This document shows positions 16,697-25,634 of a stretch of DNA of 64,000 nt, one piece after another. Below the pieces are notes generated by a model. It was not told the origin of the DNA. It saw only the letters and a list, made by a program, of their open reading frames with translations, and did not search any database. How positions within the stretch are numbered: position 1 is the stretch's first letter; each line of letters starts with the position of its first letter. Position numbers and translations under genes: made by a program. The DNA lies in the NCBI GenBank assembly GCA_964596345.1, contig CAZQSZ010000004.1:1-64000 (forward strand), given 5' to 3'. Source of the stretch: CADEDV01 sp964596345. Its GTDB lineage: Bacteria > Bacteroidota > Bacteroidia > Chitinophagales > Chitinophagaceae.

Positions 16697-17876
16697 ATTC
16701 CAGTTCAGTATTCAATGAGGTTGATTGCCCGAGGAATTTATTTTTCCAGCCAATCGCTGCGGCTGCCACCGCTAATAAAATTAATAAAGATAAACCTGTT
16801 GCCAGTGATGCTTTTTCAGAAATGAAACCAATCAGGGAAGGCCCGGTTAAAAAACCGATCAAACCACCGGTGGTAACCATGGCGTATCCCTCCACGGGAC
16901 TGACACCGGGAATATTGCCGGAAGCGCTGAATAAAACAGGCACAATACAGGAACAACCAAAGCCAATCAATATATATCCTGCAATGGCAACAATGACTAC
17001 CGGGGCAAATACGACCAATGAAAACCCGGCTGCCGCCAAAAAACTTCCCGCAATGACGACTTTTTTGCTTCCGGCTTTTGTAATAAGATTATCACCATTC
17101 AGTCTTCCGATGGTCATGGCAATGGCAAAACCGGCATAACCGAGACTTACTAATTCAGGCGGGGCATGCATGGTCTCTTTTAAATAAATGCCGCTCCAGT
17201 CCGCCACACAACCTTCTGCCATAAAGATCACCATACAGATAAAAGAGATACTGAGAATGCTCAGTGACGGAAGCCGTAAGCCTGAGCTGGTATGGATGAT
17301 CTCTTTATGTGCTAATAAATGATGACGGCTGAGTAATAAAATGCAGCAGATAACAATTGCAACGATGACGATCTGCCAGCCGGAAGGGATGCCCATTCCA
17401 AAAAAGGCAATGGCCAAACCGGCGCTGACACCACCGCCAATACTGTATAACGCATGACTGGTGCTCATCAGTTTCCTGTTGTATTCTTTTTCCAGCCGGT
17501 TGATGGTAGTATTAACGGAAACTCCGTTGAGAAAACTAAAAAAACCAAACAGGTACAGGCAGGCCCATAGCATATACACGGATACCGCATTGATCTGTGC
17601 AATCATGATCACACTGACAATAATATACCCGGCCAGCATCCATTTGCCTACTGATATTTTACTAAAAAGTTTTGTTGATAAAGCCACCCCTGTTAATGCA
17701 CCAAGCGGCGATAATAATAAAGAAAGACCCAGGCTGCCATCCGTCAGCCCAAGTCTTTCTTTTATCCCGGGTATGGATGCCACCCAGGTACCAAACAACA
17801 GGCTGGAACAGGCGAGCAGGAATCCAACTGCCAATACCGGCTTCAGTCGTATGTAGGATATAATGTTTTTAATCAT
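16677..17876 (-). CDS. MFS transporter (12 TM)
   Basis: This inner-membrane protein of 399 residues has about 12 hydrophobic segments and the family's two-bundle layout. The first loop contains LGLTDGSLGLSLLLSPLGALTG, a segment resembling the YbjJ/FucP-like MFS group. No single substrate is fixed by sequence. Its place between a SemiSWEET and a HAD phosphatase gene, downstream of a GH97 alpha-glucosidase, suggests sugar import or efflux. It lies 14 bp after the SemiSWEET gene in the same direction. Confidence 0.88.
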   Translation of the reverse strand: MIKNIISYIRLKPVLAVGFLLACSSLLFGTWVASIPGIKERLGLTDGSLGLSLLLSPLGALTGVALSTKLFSKISVGKWMLAGYIIVSVIMIAQINAVSVYMLWACLYLFGFFSFLNGVSVNTTINRLEKEYNRKLMSTSHALYSIGGGVSAGLAIAFFGMGIPSGWQIVIVAIVICCILLLSRHHLLAHKEIIHTSSGLRLPSLSILSISFICMVIFMAEGCVADWSGIYLKETMHAPPELVSLGYAGFAIAMTIGRLNGDNLITKAGSKKVVIAGSFLAAAGFSLVVFAPVVIVAIAGYILIGFGCSCIVPVLFSASGNIPGVSPVEGYAMVTTGGLIGFLTGPSLIGFISEKASLATGLSLLILLAVAAAAIGWKNKFLGQSTSLNTELEYDEQIY

Positions 17877-17890
17877 CTAAGCGAGGCGGC

Positions 17891-18145
17891 TTATTTATAT
17901 TTTAGTTTTAGCCCGATCATCGTAAGAGACAAGATAAGAACGACTGCATTGGTCAGAATGATCACCCAGTCGTCTTTTAAAATACCATAACCGATCCACA
18001 TTACCTCGTTGGTGGCGGCAATGATGAACATCCATAAGGATACATCCCTGGCTGATCGTTCTTTCCAGGTTTTAATAACCTGCGGCAGGAAAGTGAGTGT
18101 GGTGATTACACCCGCCGAGTAACCAAGTATTTCTGTAAACCCCAT
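17891..18145 (-). CDS. SemiSWEET sugar transporter
   Basis: The protein of 84 residues has three membrane helices (about 6-24, 36-54, 60-80) and is the triple-helix unit that dimerises to form a bidirectional glucose/sucrose transporter. The PQ-loop signature TFLPQVIKTWKERSARDVSLW is clear, with the Pro-Gln pair at about 21-22. Its ATG overlaps the TAA of the GH97 gene by one base (TAATG), so translation is coupled. The pairing implies that sugar released by GH97 is carried by this protein. Confidence 0.93.
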   Translation of the reverse strand: MGFTEILGYSAGVITTLTFLPQVIKTWKERSARDVSLWMFIIAATNEVMWIGYGILKDDWVIILTNAVVLILSLTMIGLKLKYK

Positions 18146-20283
18146 TATTTATATTTTTTAACTGATTTGAGCTCTGCTGTTGCAGCAGGCATCAAACTTA
18201 CGGCAGTTCCCCCACCCGGCGCTAATTTCAATTTTAATACTGTTTTACTATCCACCAGGAATTTTTCAATCACATACGCTTCCGGGTTCGTACTCCAGTC
18301 AGCATTATCAGCATCCCTGTAAATGGTTGCCACATATTTCTTACCTGCTTCTAAGAAATCTAAAGAAGAAGCCAGGTTTCTTGCATTCTCATCTGTGATG
18401 GCACCCAGGAACCAGTTAGGGCTTTCTTTTGCTTTGCGGGCCATGATGATATAATCACCGGGTTCTGCATCGGGTACCCTGGTTTCATCCCAGTCAACCG
18501 CCACATCTTTGATGAATTGTAATGCATCCGGTTTGGCTTCATAGTTTTCGGGGAGATCGGCGGCCATTTGCAACGGGCTGTACATGGTTACATATAAAGC
18601 CAGTTGTTTAGCTAACGTAGTATGCACCTGTTCTTTCTTTTCTGCATTATAATAACTCATCTTGATTTTAAAGATACCGGGGGTGTAATCCATGGGCCCG
18701 CCCATGATCCTGGTGAAAGGAAGAATCGTTTCATGATCCGGCATATTGCCCACACTCCAGGCGTTGAATTCATTTCCCCTGGCGGCTTCACTGGCGATCC
18801 AGTTGGGATAGGTACGGTGCAGGCCTGTCAGGCGGACAGATTCATGCATATCCACCATGATCTTATAGTCGCTTGTTTTCTTCGCCACTCTTTCATAATG
18901 GCGAACCATCCACTGACCATCATGATGCTCACCCCTGGGAATGATACGGCCTACATAACCGGTCTTGACAGAATTGTAGCCATTATTATTCATAAAGCGA
19001 TAAGCAGTATCCATCCATCTTTCATAATTGGTAACGGAACCGGATGTTTCATGATGCATGATGATCTTTACTCCTTTTTCTTTTGCGTAAGCCGATAATT
19101 CCTTCACATCAAAATCTGGATAGGGGGTCACAAAATCAAACACATCTTCTTTCCACTGGCCAAACCAGTCTTCCCAGCCGATATTCCATCCTTCCACCAG
19201 CACACCCTGGAAACCATGTTTAGCAGCAAAATCAATATACCGTTTTACATTAGCGGTGTTGGCACCATGCGGAACCTTGCTTGCTTGTTGTGAACCTACC
19301 TGGCTGCCGCTGTAATCCCAGCTGGATTTACCAACATGCATTTCCCACCATACGCCTACAAACTTTTGGGGCTTGATCCAGGATTCATCTTTGATCACTG
19401 AGGGTTCATTCAGGTTCAGGATCATCCTTGAGGTAAGGATATTGCCGGCTTTATCGCTGACTATGATCGTACGCCAGGGAGTTTTAGCCGGAGCCTGCAG
19501 GTAGGCTTTATTACCTGTGGCATCAGGAACCAAATGTGCATTGAAAGTAAGCGAACCTTTATCCATCACTAAATTCATGGCAGGATAATTCACCAATGCT
19601 GCTTCATGGATATTGATATATAGCCCATCAGCTGATTTCATCATCAGCGGGGTTTGGGTGGCATTCTTGTCAAAAAATGTTTTGGCATGAATCTCCTGGG
19701 CTTTGCCGCCACCTGTTGCATCAATGGCGGTTAAGGAAGTGGTATAATAACCATATTCATTGGTATCAAAATCCCCGGGGATCCAGAAGGCTTTGTGATC
19801 ACCTGCCATGGCAAATTGTGTCAGTTCTTCGCCAACAACAAAGTGGTTCAGTTTTTCCTGCTGTGGAAATTCATACCGGAAACCAACACCATCATTAAAT
19901 ACCCGAAATACAATATTCAGCCTGGTACCAGAGCCGGAGCGGTCTGCTAATTGAAGCAGCAGTTGTTTGTACTGATTGCGGATTACCGATTGCTCACCCC
20001 AAACTGGATTCCAATTCTCATCAGTAGCAGAAGAATCGGCCGCCAGGAGGTTAAATTTAACCAGCGATATGGCAGGAACATTTAATTTGAACCCGAGACC
20101 GGAAGGAGCAATCACTGTTTTACCCTTGTAAAGAACACGATAAACAATATCGCCATTATCCCGGTGCATTATTCCTAATTGTATACGCTGATCGGGAGAC
20201 TGGATAGTGATATTTTGATCGGCATACACGAAATGAACCGAAAGCAAGGCAATAAAAGCCGCCATTATTTTTTTGAAACGCAT
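18145..20283 (-). CDS. Glycoside hydrolase family 97 (SusB-like alpha-glucosidase)
   Basis: The protein has 712 residues from the Met that opens a proper signal peptide (RFKKIMAAFIALLSVHFVYA). The frame is open 24 codons further up, without a signal. The N-terminal beta-sandwich (about 25-280) is followed by a TIM barrel with VLVEGWNIGWEDW and IIMHHETSG, and a C-terminal beta domain. The HHET segment in place of an Asp nucleophile suits the inverting alpha-glucosidase branch over the retaining alpha-galactosidase branch; I am moderately sure. It is periplasmic, with a Ca-dependent active site expected from the family. It lies 58 bp after the LOG gene and overlaps SemiSWEET by one base. Confidence 0.92.
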   Translation of the reverse strand: MRFKKIMAAFIALLSVHFVYADQNITIQSPDQRIQLGIMHRDNGDIVYRVLYKGKTVIAPSGLGFKLNVPAISLVKFNLLAADSSATDENWNPVWGEQSVIRNQYKQLLLQLADRSGSGTRLNIVFRVFNDGVGFRYEFPQQEKLNHFVVGEELTQFAMAGDHKAFWIPGDFDTNEYGYYTTSLTAIDATGGGKAQEIHAKTFFDKNATQTPLMMKSADGLYINIHEAALVNYPAMNLVMDKGSLTFNAHLVPDATGNKAYLQAPAKTPWRTIIVSDKAGNILTSRMILNLNEPSVIKDESWIKPQKFVGVWWEMHVGKSSWDYSGSQVGSQQASKVPHGANTANVKRYIDFAAKHGFQGVLVEGWNIGWEDWFGQWKEDVFDFVTPYPDFDVKELSAYAKEKGVKIIMHHETSGSVTNYERWMDTAYRFMNNNGYNSVKTGYVGRIIPRGEHHDGQWMVRHYERVAKKTSDYKIMVDMHESVRLTGLHRTYPNWIASEAARGNEFNAWSVGNMPDHETILPFTRIMGGPMDYTPGIFKIKMSYYNAEKKEQVHTTLAKQLALYVTMYSPLQMAADLPENYEAKPDALQFIKDVAVDWDETRVPDAEPGDYIIMARKAKESPNWFLGAITDENARNLASSLDFLEAGKKYVATIYRDADNADWSTNPEAYVIEKFLVDSKTVLKLKLAPGGGTAVSLMPAATAELKSVKKYK

Positions 20284-20341
20284 AACCTGGAATTTAGGCC
20301 ATGAAGGTAGGAACAATGTGTAAATACAACACTGTTGAAAA

Positions 20342-21088
20342 TCATCGTTTCTCAAACAACCACCACAAACGTTTGCGGGGTTTCACCTTATAGTTTGTTT
20401 TGATATACTGGCTGATATGCTGCATAGCTTCATCGATACTGTCAGTTGCCAGTACCAGGTTCATATCTTCTTTGGAAATAGTCCCTTTCTCCGCCATATC
20501 CTCAATCGTTTCCACAAGTTCCCGGTAATATTCTTTTCCAAATAATACAATTGGGAATTGAGAAATCGTTTTGGTTTGTACTAATGTTAATGTTTCAAAC
20601 AATTCATCCATGGTGCCAAAGCCGCCTGGCATAATAATGAAGGCATAGGAGTATTTTATCAGCAATACTTTGCGGACAAAGAAATGCTCAAATGTGATGG
20701 ATGTTTGCAAGTATGGATTGGGCTTTTGCTCAAAAGGCAGCTGGATATTACAACCGACTGAATTACCTCCATTTTCAAAAGCACCCCGGTTGGCTGCTTC
20801 CATAATACCCGGTCCGCCACCGGTCATGGTGGTGAAGCCGGTTTCGGCGATACGCTTACCAAATTCCCTGGCTTGCTGGTAATAAGGATGATCTTCTTTG
20901 AACCGGGCCGATCCAAAAACGGTGATACAGGGCCCGATAAAGTGAAGGGTGCGGAACCCTTTGATGAATTGTTTAAATACCCGCCAGGCAAACAGTAATT
21001 CGTAACTCCTGCTCTTGGGCCCGTCCAGGAAAACATGTTCTTTAGAGGGAACAATGGCTTCCGGTTTTTGTTTTGTGGTTGCTTCCAT
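20342..21088 (-). CDS. LOG family protein (TIGR00730 Rossmann fold)
   Basis: The protein has 248 residues from the Met of MEATTKQK; the frame extends 17 codons upstream without conservation cues. The family motif PGGFGTMDELFE and the partner motif GGGPGIMEAANRGA are intact. LOG enzymes hydrolyse nucleoside 5'-monophosphates such as cytokinin ribotides to base and ribose phosphate; older databases mislabel them lysine decarboxylase. This is the longer bacterial form with an extra N-terminal helix. It heads the seven-gene minus-strand run and diverges from the exonuclease III gene, 40 bp apart. Confidence 0.92.
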   Translation of the reverse strand: MEATTKQKPEAIVPSKEHVFLDGPKSRSYELLFAWRVFKQFIKGFRTLHFIGPCITVFGSARFKEDHPYYQQAREFGKRIAETGFTTMTGGGPGIMEAANRGAFENGGNSVGCNIQLPFEQKPNPYLQTSITFEHFFVRKVLLIKYSYAFIIMPGGFGTMDELFETLTLVQTKTISQFPIVLFGKEYYRELVETIEDMAEKGTISKEDMNLVLATDSIDEAMQHISQYIKTNYKVKPRKRLWWLFEKR

Positions 21089-21128
21089 ACTATGCTGTAA
21101 ATTGCTTTCCAAATTAAACAATAAAACA

Positions 21129-21896
21129 ATGCGCATCATCAGTTATAATGTTAATGGGATAAGAGCTGCGATAAAAAAAGGATTTATTGATTGGGTAAAA
21201 ACAAATCCGGCGGATGTGATCTGCCTGCAGGAAACAAAAGCGGTAAAAGGAGATGTGGATATAAAACAGTTCAATGACCTGGGTTATTATGACTATTGGT
21301 TCAGTGCACAAAAAAAAGGATACAGTGGTGTGGCGGTATTTACAAAAATAAAACCCGATAATGTGGAGGTTGGGAATGGTCATACGGCCAGCGATGATGA
21401 AGGAAGAGTGATACAATTAGATTTTGGTGATACCCGGCTGATCAATGCTTATTTTCCTTCCGGTACATCCGGCGACGAAAGGCAAGACTTTAAATACAAA
21501 TGGCTGGATGAGTTTCACACTTACCTGAACAAGCTGAAGAAAAAACATCCTAAGCTGATTTTGTGCGGTGATTATAATATTGCACATACAGAAATTGATA
21601 TCCATGACCCGAAAGGCAATAAAAAGTCATCTGGTTTCCTGCCCGGGGAAAGAGAATGGATGACCAAATTCCTGGAAAGCGGCTGGATCGATACCTTCCG
21701 TCATTTTCATCCTGAACCTCATCGGTATAGCTGGTGGAGCCAGCGTTTCCCCTCCGTTCGTTTGCAGAATAAAGGCTGGAGAATTGATTATATAAATGTT
21801 ACAGAACCTTTAAAAAAGAACCTGAAGGATGCAGAAATATACCCGGATGTCAAACATTCTGACCATTGCCCGGTATATTTAGATATCAAATTATAA
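21129..21896 (+). CDS. xth: Exodeoxyribonuclease III (AP endonuclease)
   Basis: Exonuclease III of 255 residues for base excision repair. The EEP fold motifs are all present: IISYNVNGIRAA, CLQETK (metal Glu), YSGVAVFTK, CGDYNIAH, WWSQR and the terminal SDHCPV (catalytic Asp-His). The frame extends further upstream, but MRIISYNVNGI is the conserved start and the upstream part overlaps the divergent LOG gene. Confidence 0.96.
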   Translation: MRIISYNVNGIRAAIKKGFIDWVKTNPADVICLQETKAVKGDVDIKQFNDLGYYDYWFSAQKKGYSGVAVFTKIKPDNVEVGNGHTASDDEGRVIQLDFGDTRLINAYFPSGTSGDERQDFKYKWLDEFHTYLNKLKKKHPKLILCGDYNIAHTEIDIHDPKGNKKSSGFLPGEREWMTKFLESGWIDTFRHFHPEPHRYSWWSQRFPSVRLQNKGWRIDYINVTEPLKKNLKDAEIYPDVKHSDHCPVYLDIKL

Positions 21897-21976
21897 CACT
21901 GCCTGCAAACAGATCAATTATTCCTTTTCCACCAGTGTTTTGCTGAAGCAGTAATTGTAAACCAAAATACACATTG

Positions 21977-24382
21977 ATGGACGGATTAATTATTCTGCTC
22001 CTTCTTGTACCTGTTGTTTTCCTCATTTTATTGTTAAGTATTCTGAGCCGTTCTGGTGAGCAGAAGCGGCTATTGGAATCGCTATACGATAAAGTAAAGG
22101 ATCTCACGAATGAAGTGTCCCATCTCCATAAAGAGCTGAAAGAAAAAAAGGCACCACCCGAAACAGAAAGTATAAAACCTTTATGGAATGAACAACAAAA
22201 GGAAGTCGTAATTCCTTCATTGCCTTTGAAGCCGGTTGCCGGGGCTAAAAAGGAACCTGTAGCAGAGCAACCAGCTCCGGTTTTTACTGTGGGTGAAAAA
22301 ACTACTACGACGGGAAAAGAAAGCCAGGAGCAGAAAATTCCACCTGCTTATGGAATGCAACAACCGAAACAGGCGAAACAAAACAAGGATATAGAAAAAT
22401 TCATTGGTGAAAATGTGGCCAATAAGATCGGTATTGCTGTGTTGGTATTAGGTATTTCTTTCTTTGTAAAGTATGCCATTGATAAGAACTGGATCAATGA
22501 GGCGGGCCGGGTGATCATTGGTTTGGTAAGTGGCGGTATCCTTATCGGGTTAGCTCACTATTTCAGGAATAGTTACCGCTCATTCAGTTCAGTACTGGTT
22601 GGAGGAGGGTTGACCGTATTCTATTTCAGTATTGCTTTTGCATTTCATCAATACCACCTGATTGGGCAAACAGCTGCTTTCATCATCATGCTATTCATCA
22701 CTGCATTCGCTGTAGTATTATCATTGTTCTATAAACGTCAGGAGCTGGCCATACTGGCCACCATTGGTGGGTTTATTACTCCTTTTCTTGTGAGCACCGG
22801 ACAGAATAACTATGTAGCCCTGTTCACTTATTTATGTATTCTCAATTCCGGACTGATGGTATTGGCCTGGTTCAAGCGATGGCCTGCCATCAACACGATC
22901 GGTCTTTTTTTTACAACAATCATATTTGGTGGCTGGCTGATCAGTGAGTCTTTTTCCAGGGGAACAGGCCTGCCTTATAAAAATGCCATGCTCTTTGCCA
23001 CATTGTTCTATTTATTATTTGTGGCAATGAACATCATTAATACATTGCGTCTGAAGGATAAATTCACAGGGTTTGATTTTATTATTTTATTAAGTACCAA
23101 TTTTCTCTATTACGGAGCTGGCATGATAGCACTTGATTACTGGAATGAAGGAATTTACCAGGGATTGTTTACCGGTTTGTTAGGCGTCTTCAACATGCTC
23201 TTAGCTGCCTTCTTTTATAAAAAGAAAAGTGCTGACCGGAATTTTGTCTTCCTGCTGATCGGCCTTGCGGTAACATTTATTTCTTTAGTGGCACCTGTCG
23301 AGTTCAATGGTAATTATATCGTATTATTCTGGGCGGCGGAATCAGTTGTATTACTATGGCTGTACCAGCGGTCATCCATTAGCCTGCTCAAATTTGCATC
23401 CGGGCTGGTATTGCTGTTGATGTTGTTCAGCTTGCTGGTCAACTGGTCGGATATTTATTTATCAGGAACAACACTGTTACCGGTGCTGTTAAACAAAGGA
23501 TTTATAACCACAGTGGTGGCAGCAGGGGCGTTATTTAGTTATTATGCGCTGATGAAAAAAGAAACAGCAGCCTTGTTTTACGGGCAGTTCTCCGCGGCTA
23601 TTATCCGAAAAATAGTTTTGATCGCAGCGATACTGGTCGCTTATCTCGCAGGGGTGCTTGAAATATATTACCAGTTTGCTACCCGCTACACGGAAGCACC
23701 GGTATTCCAGGTCTACCTGCAGCTGTATTCTTTTTTATATACAGCTCTGTTGTTATTCCTGTTCCGGAAAGACGGCTATCACCCGTTGATGAGGTTTCTG
23801 CTGACTGGCTTTTGTTTTGTATTTTATCTATTCAGTCTTCCTGCCTTGTATGATGTTTCCCTTTCTTTATTTGAAACAAACAAAGGGTTTCTTTTCCTGG
23901 CACATTGGGCAGGGGCAGCAGTATTGTTATGGTTGCTGTATGCTGTAATCGCCTATATTTTTAGTGATACCGGTAATAAATGGAAGGAGCATAAGCCTGC
24001 TTTTACCTGGGTAGCGGCAGCCAGTATTATTATTTTACTCAGTGCAGAAATGTATCATATTGTATTATGGACTAATTATCGTGATGCAACTGACTGGCCG
24101 TGGTATGAAAACCTTTATTATAAAGCCATGCTCAGTATTCTTTGGGGTATTTGCTCATTTGCGATGATGTGGCTGGGAATGAAAAGAAATTTCCGGCCGT
24201 TGCGGATCATTTCATTGACGCTGTTTACGGTTACTTTATTGAAATTATTCTTCTATGATATCATTAATATCCCTCCGGGAGGGAAGATTGCAGCTTTTAT
24301 CCTGTTGGGAGTTCTATTGCTGGTGATTTCTTTTATGTACCAGCGGTTGAAAAAGATTATCATTGATAATAAGGGAGAATAA
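21977..24382 (+). CDS. DUF2339 polytopic membrane protein
   Basis: The protein has 801 residues. One N-terminal helix (about 4-26) precedes a charged coiled-coil and Pro/Lys linker (about 30-145). The conserved FIGENVANKIGIAVLVLGISFFVKYAIDKNWI entry of DUF2339 then leads into roughly 20 membrane helices up to the C terminus. Function is unknown. The ATG at 21977 is chosen over the in-frame TTG just before it. A DUF4286 gene follows after 20 bp but has its own -7 element, so it may be transcribed separately. Confidence 0.88.
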   Translation: MDGLIILLLLVPVVFLILLLSILSRSGEQKRLLESLYDKVKDLTNEVSHLHKELKEKKAPPETESIKPLWNEQQKEVVIPSLPLKPVAGAKKEPVAEQPAPVFTVGEKTTTTGKESQEQKIPPAYGMQQPKQAKQNKDIEKFIGENVANKIGIAVLVLGISFFVKYAIDKNWINEAGRVIIGLVSGGILIGLAHYFRNSYRSFSSVLVGGGLTVFYFSIAFAFHQYHLIGQTAAFIIMLFITAFAVVLSLFYKRQELAILATIGGFITPFLVSTGQNNYVALFTYLCILNSGLMVLAWFKRWPAINTIGLFFTTIIFGGWLISESFSRGTGLPYKNAMLFATLFYLLFVAMNIINTLRLKDKFTGFDFIILLSTNFLYYGAGMIALDYWNEGIYQGLFTGLLGVFNMLLAAFFYKKKSADRNFVFLLIGLAVTFISLVAPVEFNGNYIVLFWAAESVVLLWLYQRSSISLLKFASGLVLLLMLFSLLVNWSDIYLSGTTLLPVLLNKGFITTVVAAGALFSYYALMKKETAALFYGQFSAAIIRKIVLIAAILVAYLAGVLEIYYQFATRYTEAPVFQVYLQLYSFLYTALLLFLFRKDGYHPLMRFLLTGFCFVFYLFSLPALYDVSLSLFETNKGFLFLAHWAGAAVLLWLLYAVIAYIFSDTGNKWKEHKPAFTWVAAASIIILLSAEMYHIVLWTNYRDATDWPWYENLYYKAMLSILWGICSFAMMWLGMKRNFRPLRIISLTLFTVTLLKLFFYDIINIPPGGKIAAFILLGVLLLVISFMYQRLKKIIIDNKGE

Positions 24383-24387
24383 CTTAT

Positions 24388-24395
24388 TAATTTTG
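24388..24395 (+). promoter_or_regulatory. -7 element (TAATTTTG) of the DUF4286 gene
   Basis: Exact TAnnTTTG match ending 7 nt before the ATG at 24403; implies a nearly leaderless transcript. Confidence 0.45.
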
Positions 24396-24402
24396 TGGTA
24401 CT

Positions 24403-24708
24403 ATGTTTATTTATAATGTAACCGTCAAAACAGATCATACCATTGCAGCAGACTGGCTGCAATGGATGAAAGACGAACATATTCCTGATATTATCAGTAC
24501 GGGTTGTTTTACACATGCAGTGATCCTGCACCTGCTTGAGTCAGATGATGCCGAAGGAATCACCTATGCTGTACAATATCATACGGAAAGTAAAGCCTTG
24601 TATAACAGATACATTGATCAGTTTGCTGAAACGATGCGCAAGAAGGCTACTGATAAATGGGCCAATCAATTCATTGCATTCCGCACATTGATGCAGGTTG
24701 TGAATTGA
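24403..24708 (+). CDS. DUF4286 family protein
   Basis: Small cytoplasmic protein of 101 residues in the DUF4286 family, with the typical start FIYNVTVKTDHTIAADWLQWM and DEHIPDIISTGCFTHAVI. It has a ferredoxin-like alpha/beta layout and no known function. The Trp/His-rich N terminus is conserved in Bacteroidota homologues. It has its own -7 element and lies 20 bp after the DUF2339 gene. Confidence 0.86.
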   Translation: MFIYNVTVKTDHTIAADWLQWMKDEHIPDIISTGCFTHAVILHLLESDDAEGITYAVQYHTESKALYNRYIDQFAETMRKKATDKWANQFIAFRTLMQVVN

Positions 24709-24940
24709 GTGTGCAAAAGAATAAATAGTTGTTCCCGGGCTACACAAACAATTGTATATTCCCCGCAAACCCTTGCCCGGCCTGAATTCCAAAAGATGCC
24801 TTCTGAAAATGGCTGTGGTAGCGGCTTTCAGGAAACCAGTATTTTTTTATCAACAATCCCCTAAAAATCAGAACAGGCTAAAATCCTTGCCCCTTGCGGC
24901 TTCAGCGGGATTTTACAATAACCAGGGGAGAATAAAAATT
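24709..24940 (+). other. Non-coding spacer with a GGATTTTA hairpin
   Basis: No convincing gene is seen here. TAAAATCC (24879-24886) pairs perfectly with GGATTTTA (24908-24915) around a C/G-rich loop of 21 nt; no T run follows, so it is not a standard terminator. The rest, with CCCGGG and CCGGCC words, shows nothing recognisable. Confidence 0.35.
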
Positions 24941-24971
24941 TTTTGATGCTATCAAAAAGCATCTAAATTTG
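24941..24971 (+). promoter_or_regulatory. HU gene promoter with overlapping palindrome
   Basis: TTTTG (24941-24945), 18 nt, TAAATTTG (24964-24971) is a full Bacteroidota promoter. TTTTTGAT-gct-ATCAAAAA forms an inverted repeat over the -33 box, the position of a repressor or activator site. The HU ATG is 32 nt after the -7 element. Confidence 0.6.
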
Positions 24972-25003
24972 TCGCCGTTACTAAAACACTTAAAATATAA
25001 ATC

Positions 25004-25273
25004 ATGAACAAAGCTGAATTGATTGCTAAAGTATCTGAAGATGCAGGCATCACTAAAACCCAGGCCAACGCAGCACTGGATTCTTTTGTAGAAGCAGTAA
25101 CCAAGACATTGAAAGGTGGTGGCAAAGTGACCCTGGTAGGTTTCGGTACTTTCTCCGTATCCAAAAGAGCTGCCCGCAACGGCCGCAACCCCCAGACTGG
25201 TGAAGTAATTAAGATCAAAGCAAGAAAAGTGGCCAAATTCAAGGCCGGAAAAGAACTTTCTGCTAAAATGTAA
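25004..25273 (+). CDS. hup: HU family DNA-binding protein
   Basis: HU of 89 residues, a nucleoid protein that binds and bends DNA as a dimer. Sequence landmarks are MNKAELIAKVSEDAGITKTQANAAL (helices 1-2), GGGKVTLVGFGTFSV and the arm RAARNGRNPQTGEVIKI with its conserved Arg-Asn-Pro tip. Length and motifs are standard, and the closest match is the HU (not IHF) type. It is monocistronic between a strong promoter and the hairpin at 25291. Confidence 0.97.
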   Translation: MNKAELIAKVSEDAGITKTQANAALDSFVEAVTKTLKGGGKVTLVGFGTFSVSKRAARNGRNPQTGEVIKIKARKVAKFKAGKELSAKM

Positions 25274-25290
25274 TGGCTCTTAACCGTATT

Positions 25291-25327
25291 AAAAGCTCCT
25301 TCTCGTTTGTATGGGATGGGGCTTTTT
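25291..25327 (+). terminator. Terminator after HU
   Basis: AAAAGCTCC pairs with GGGGCTTTT (one T-G wobble) followed by TTT, immediately after the HU gene. Confidence 0.65.
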
Positions 25328-25340
25328 AGTTATAACACTG

Positions 25341-25348
25341 TATTTTCG
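25341..25348 (+). promoter_or_regulatory. -7-like element of the THX gene (TATTTTCG)
   Basis: Seven of eight bases match TAnnTTTG, 29 bp before the THX ATG. Confidence 0.35.
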
Positions 25349-25377
25349 CACTTTCAATCAATCTAAAAAATAATATC

Positions 25378-25497
25378 ATGGGCAGAGGAGATAAAAAAAC
25401 AGCAAAGGGAAAACGCTTTAAAGGTTCATTTGGTAAAAGCCGCCCGGCTGTTTCCCCGGCAGTAAAAAAGAAAACTGCAGCTAAGAAAGCTAAGTAA
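25378..25497 (+). CDS. 30S ribosomal protein THX
   Basis: This 39-residue, very basic protein begins MGRGDKKTAKGKRFKGSFGK and ends in a Lys/Ala tail, matching the THX (bS31-like) small-subunit proteins found in Bacteroidota and Thermus. THX sits in the head of the 30S subunit and stabilises rRNA. It is easily missed because of its size. A strong inverted repeat follows 9 bp after the stop. Confidence 0.9.
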   Translation: MGRGDKKTAKGKRFKGSFGKSRPAVSPAVKKKTAAKKAK

Positions 25498-25506
25498 GCT
25501 ATTGTG

Positions 25507-25546
25507 TTGATAAGTTGGTAAGCAGTACGCCTTATCAACTTATCAA
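25507..25546 (+). terminator. Inverted repeat after THX, probable terminator
   Basis: TTGATAAGTTGGTAAG (25507-25522) pairs with CTTATCAACTTATCAA (25531-25546), 16 bp with one G-T wobble and an 8-nt loop. There is only a weak T-rich tail. It separates THX from the opposing coiled-coil gene. Confidence 0.55.
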
Positions 25547-25634
25547 TATTGCTTGCTTATATAGCCGGTCTCTCCAGTTTTGGGTTTCCGTTATCCGGTA
25601 AGGCATATTGTATCCGGTCATGGAGCAGGCTGGG

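Noticed and set aside
21015..21128. N-terminal extension of exonuclease III
   Set aside because: The extension is antisense to the LOG coding start and precedes the conserved RIISYNVNGI start.
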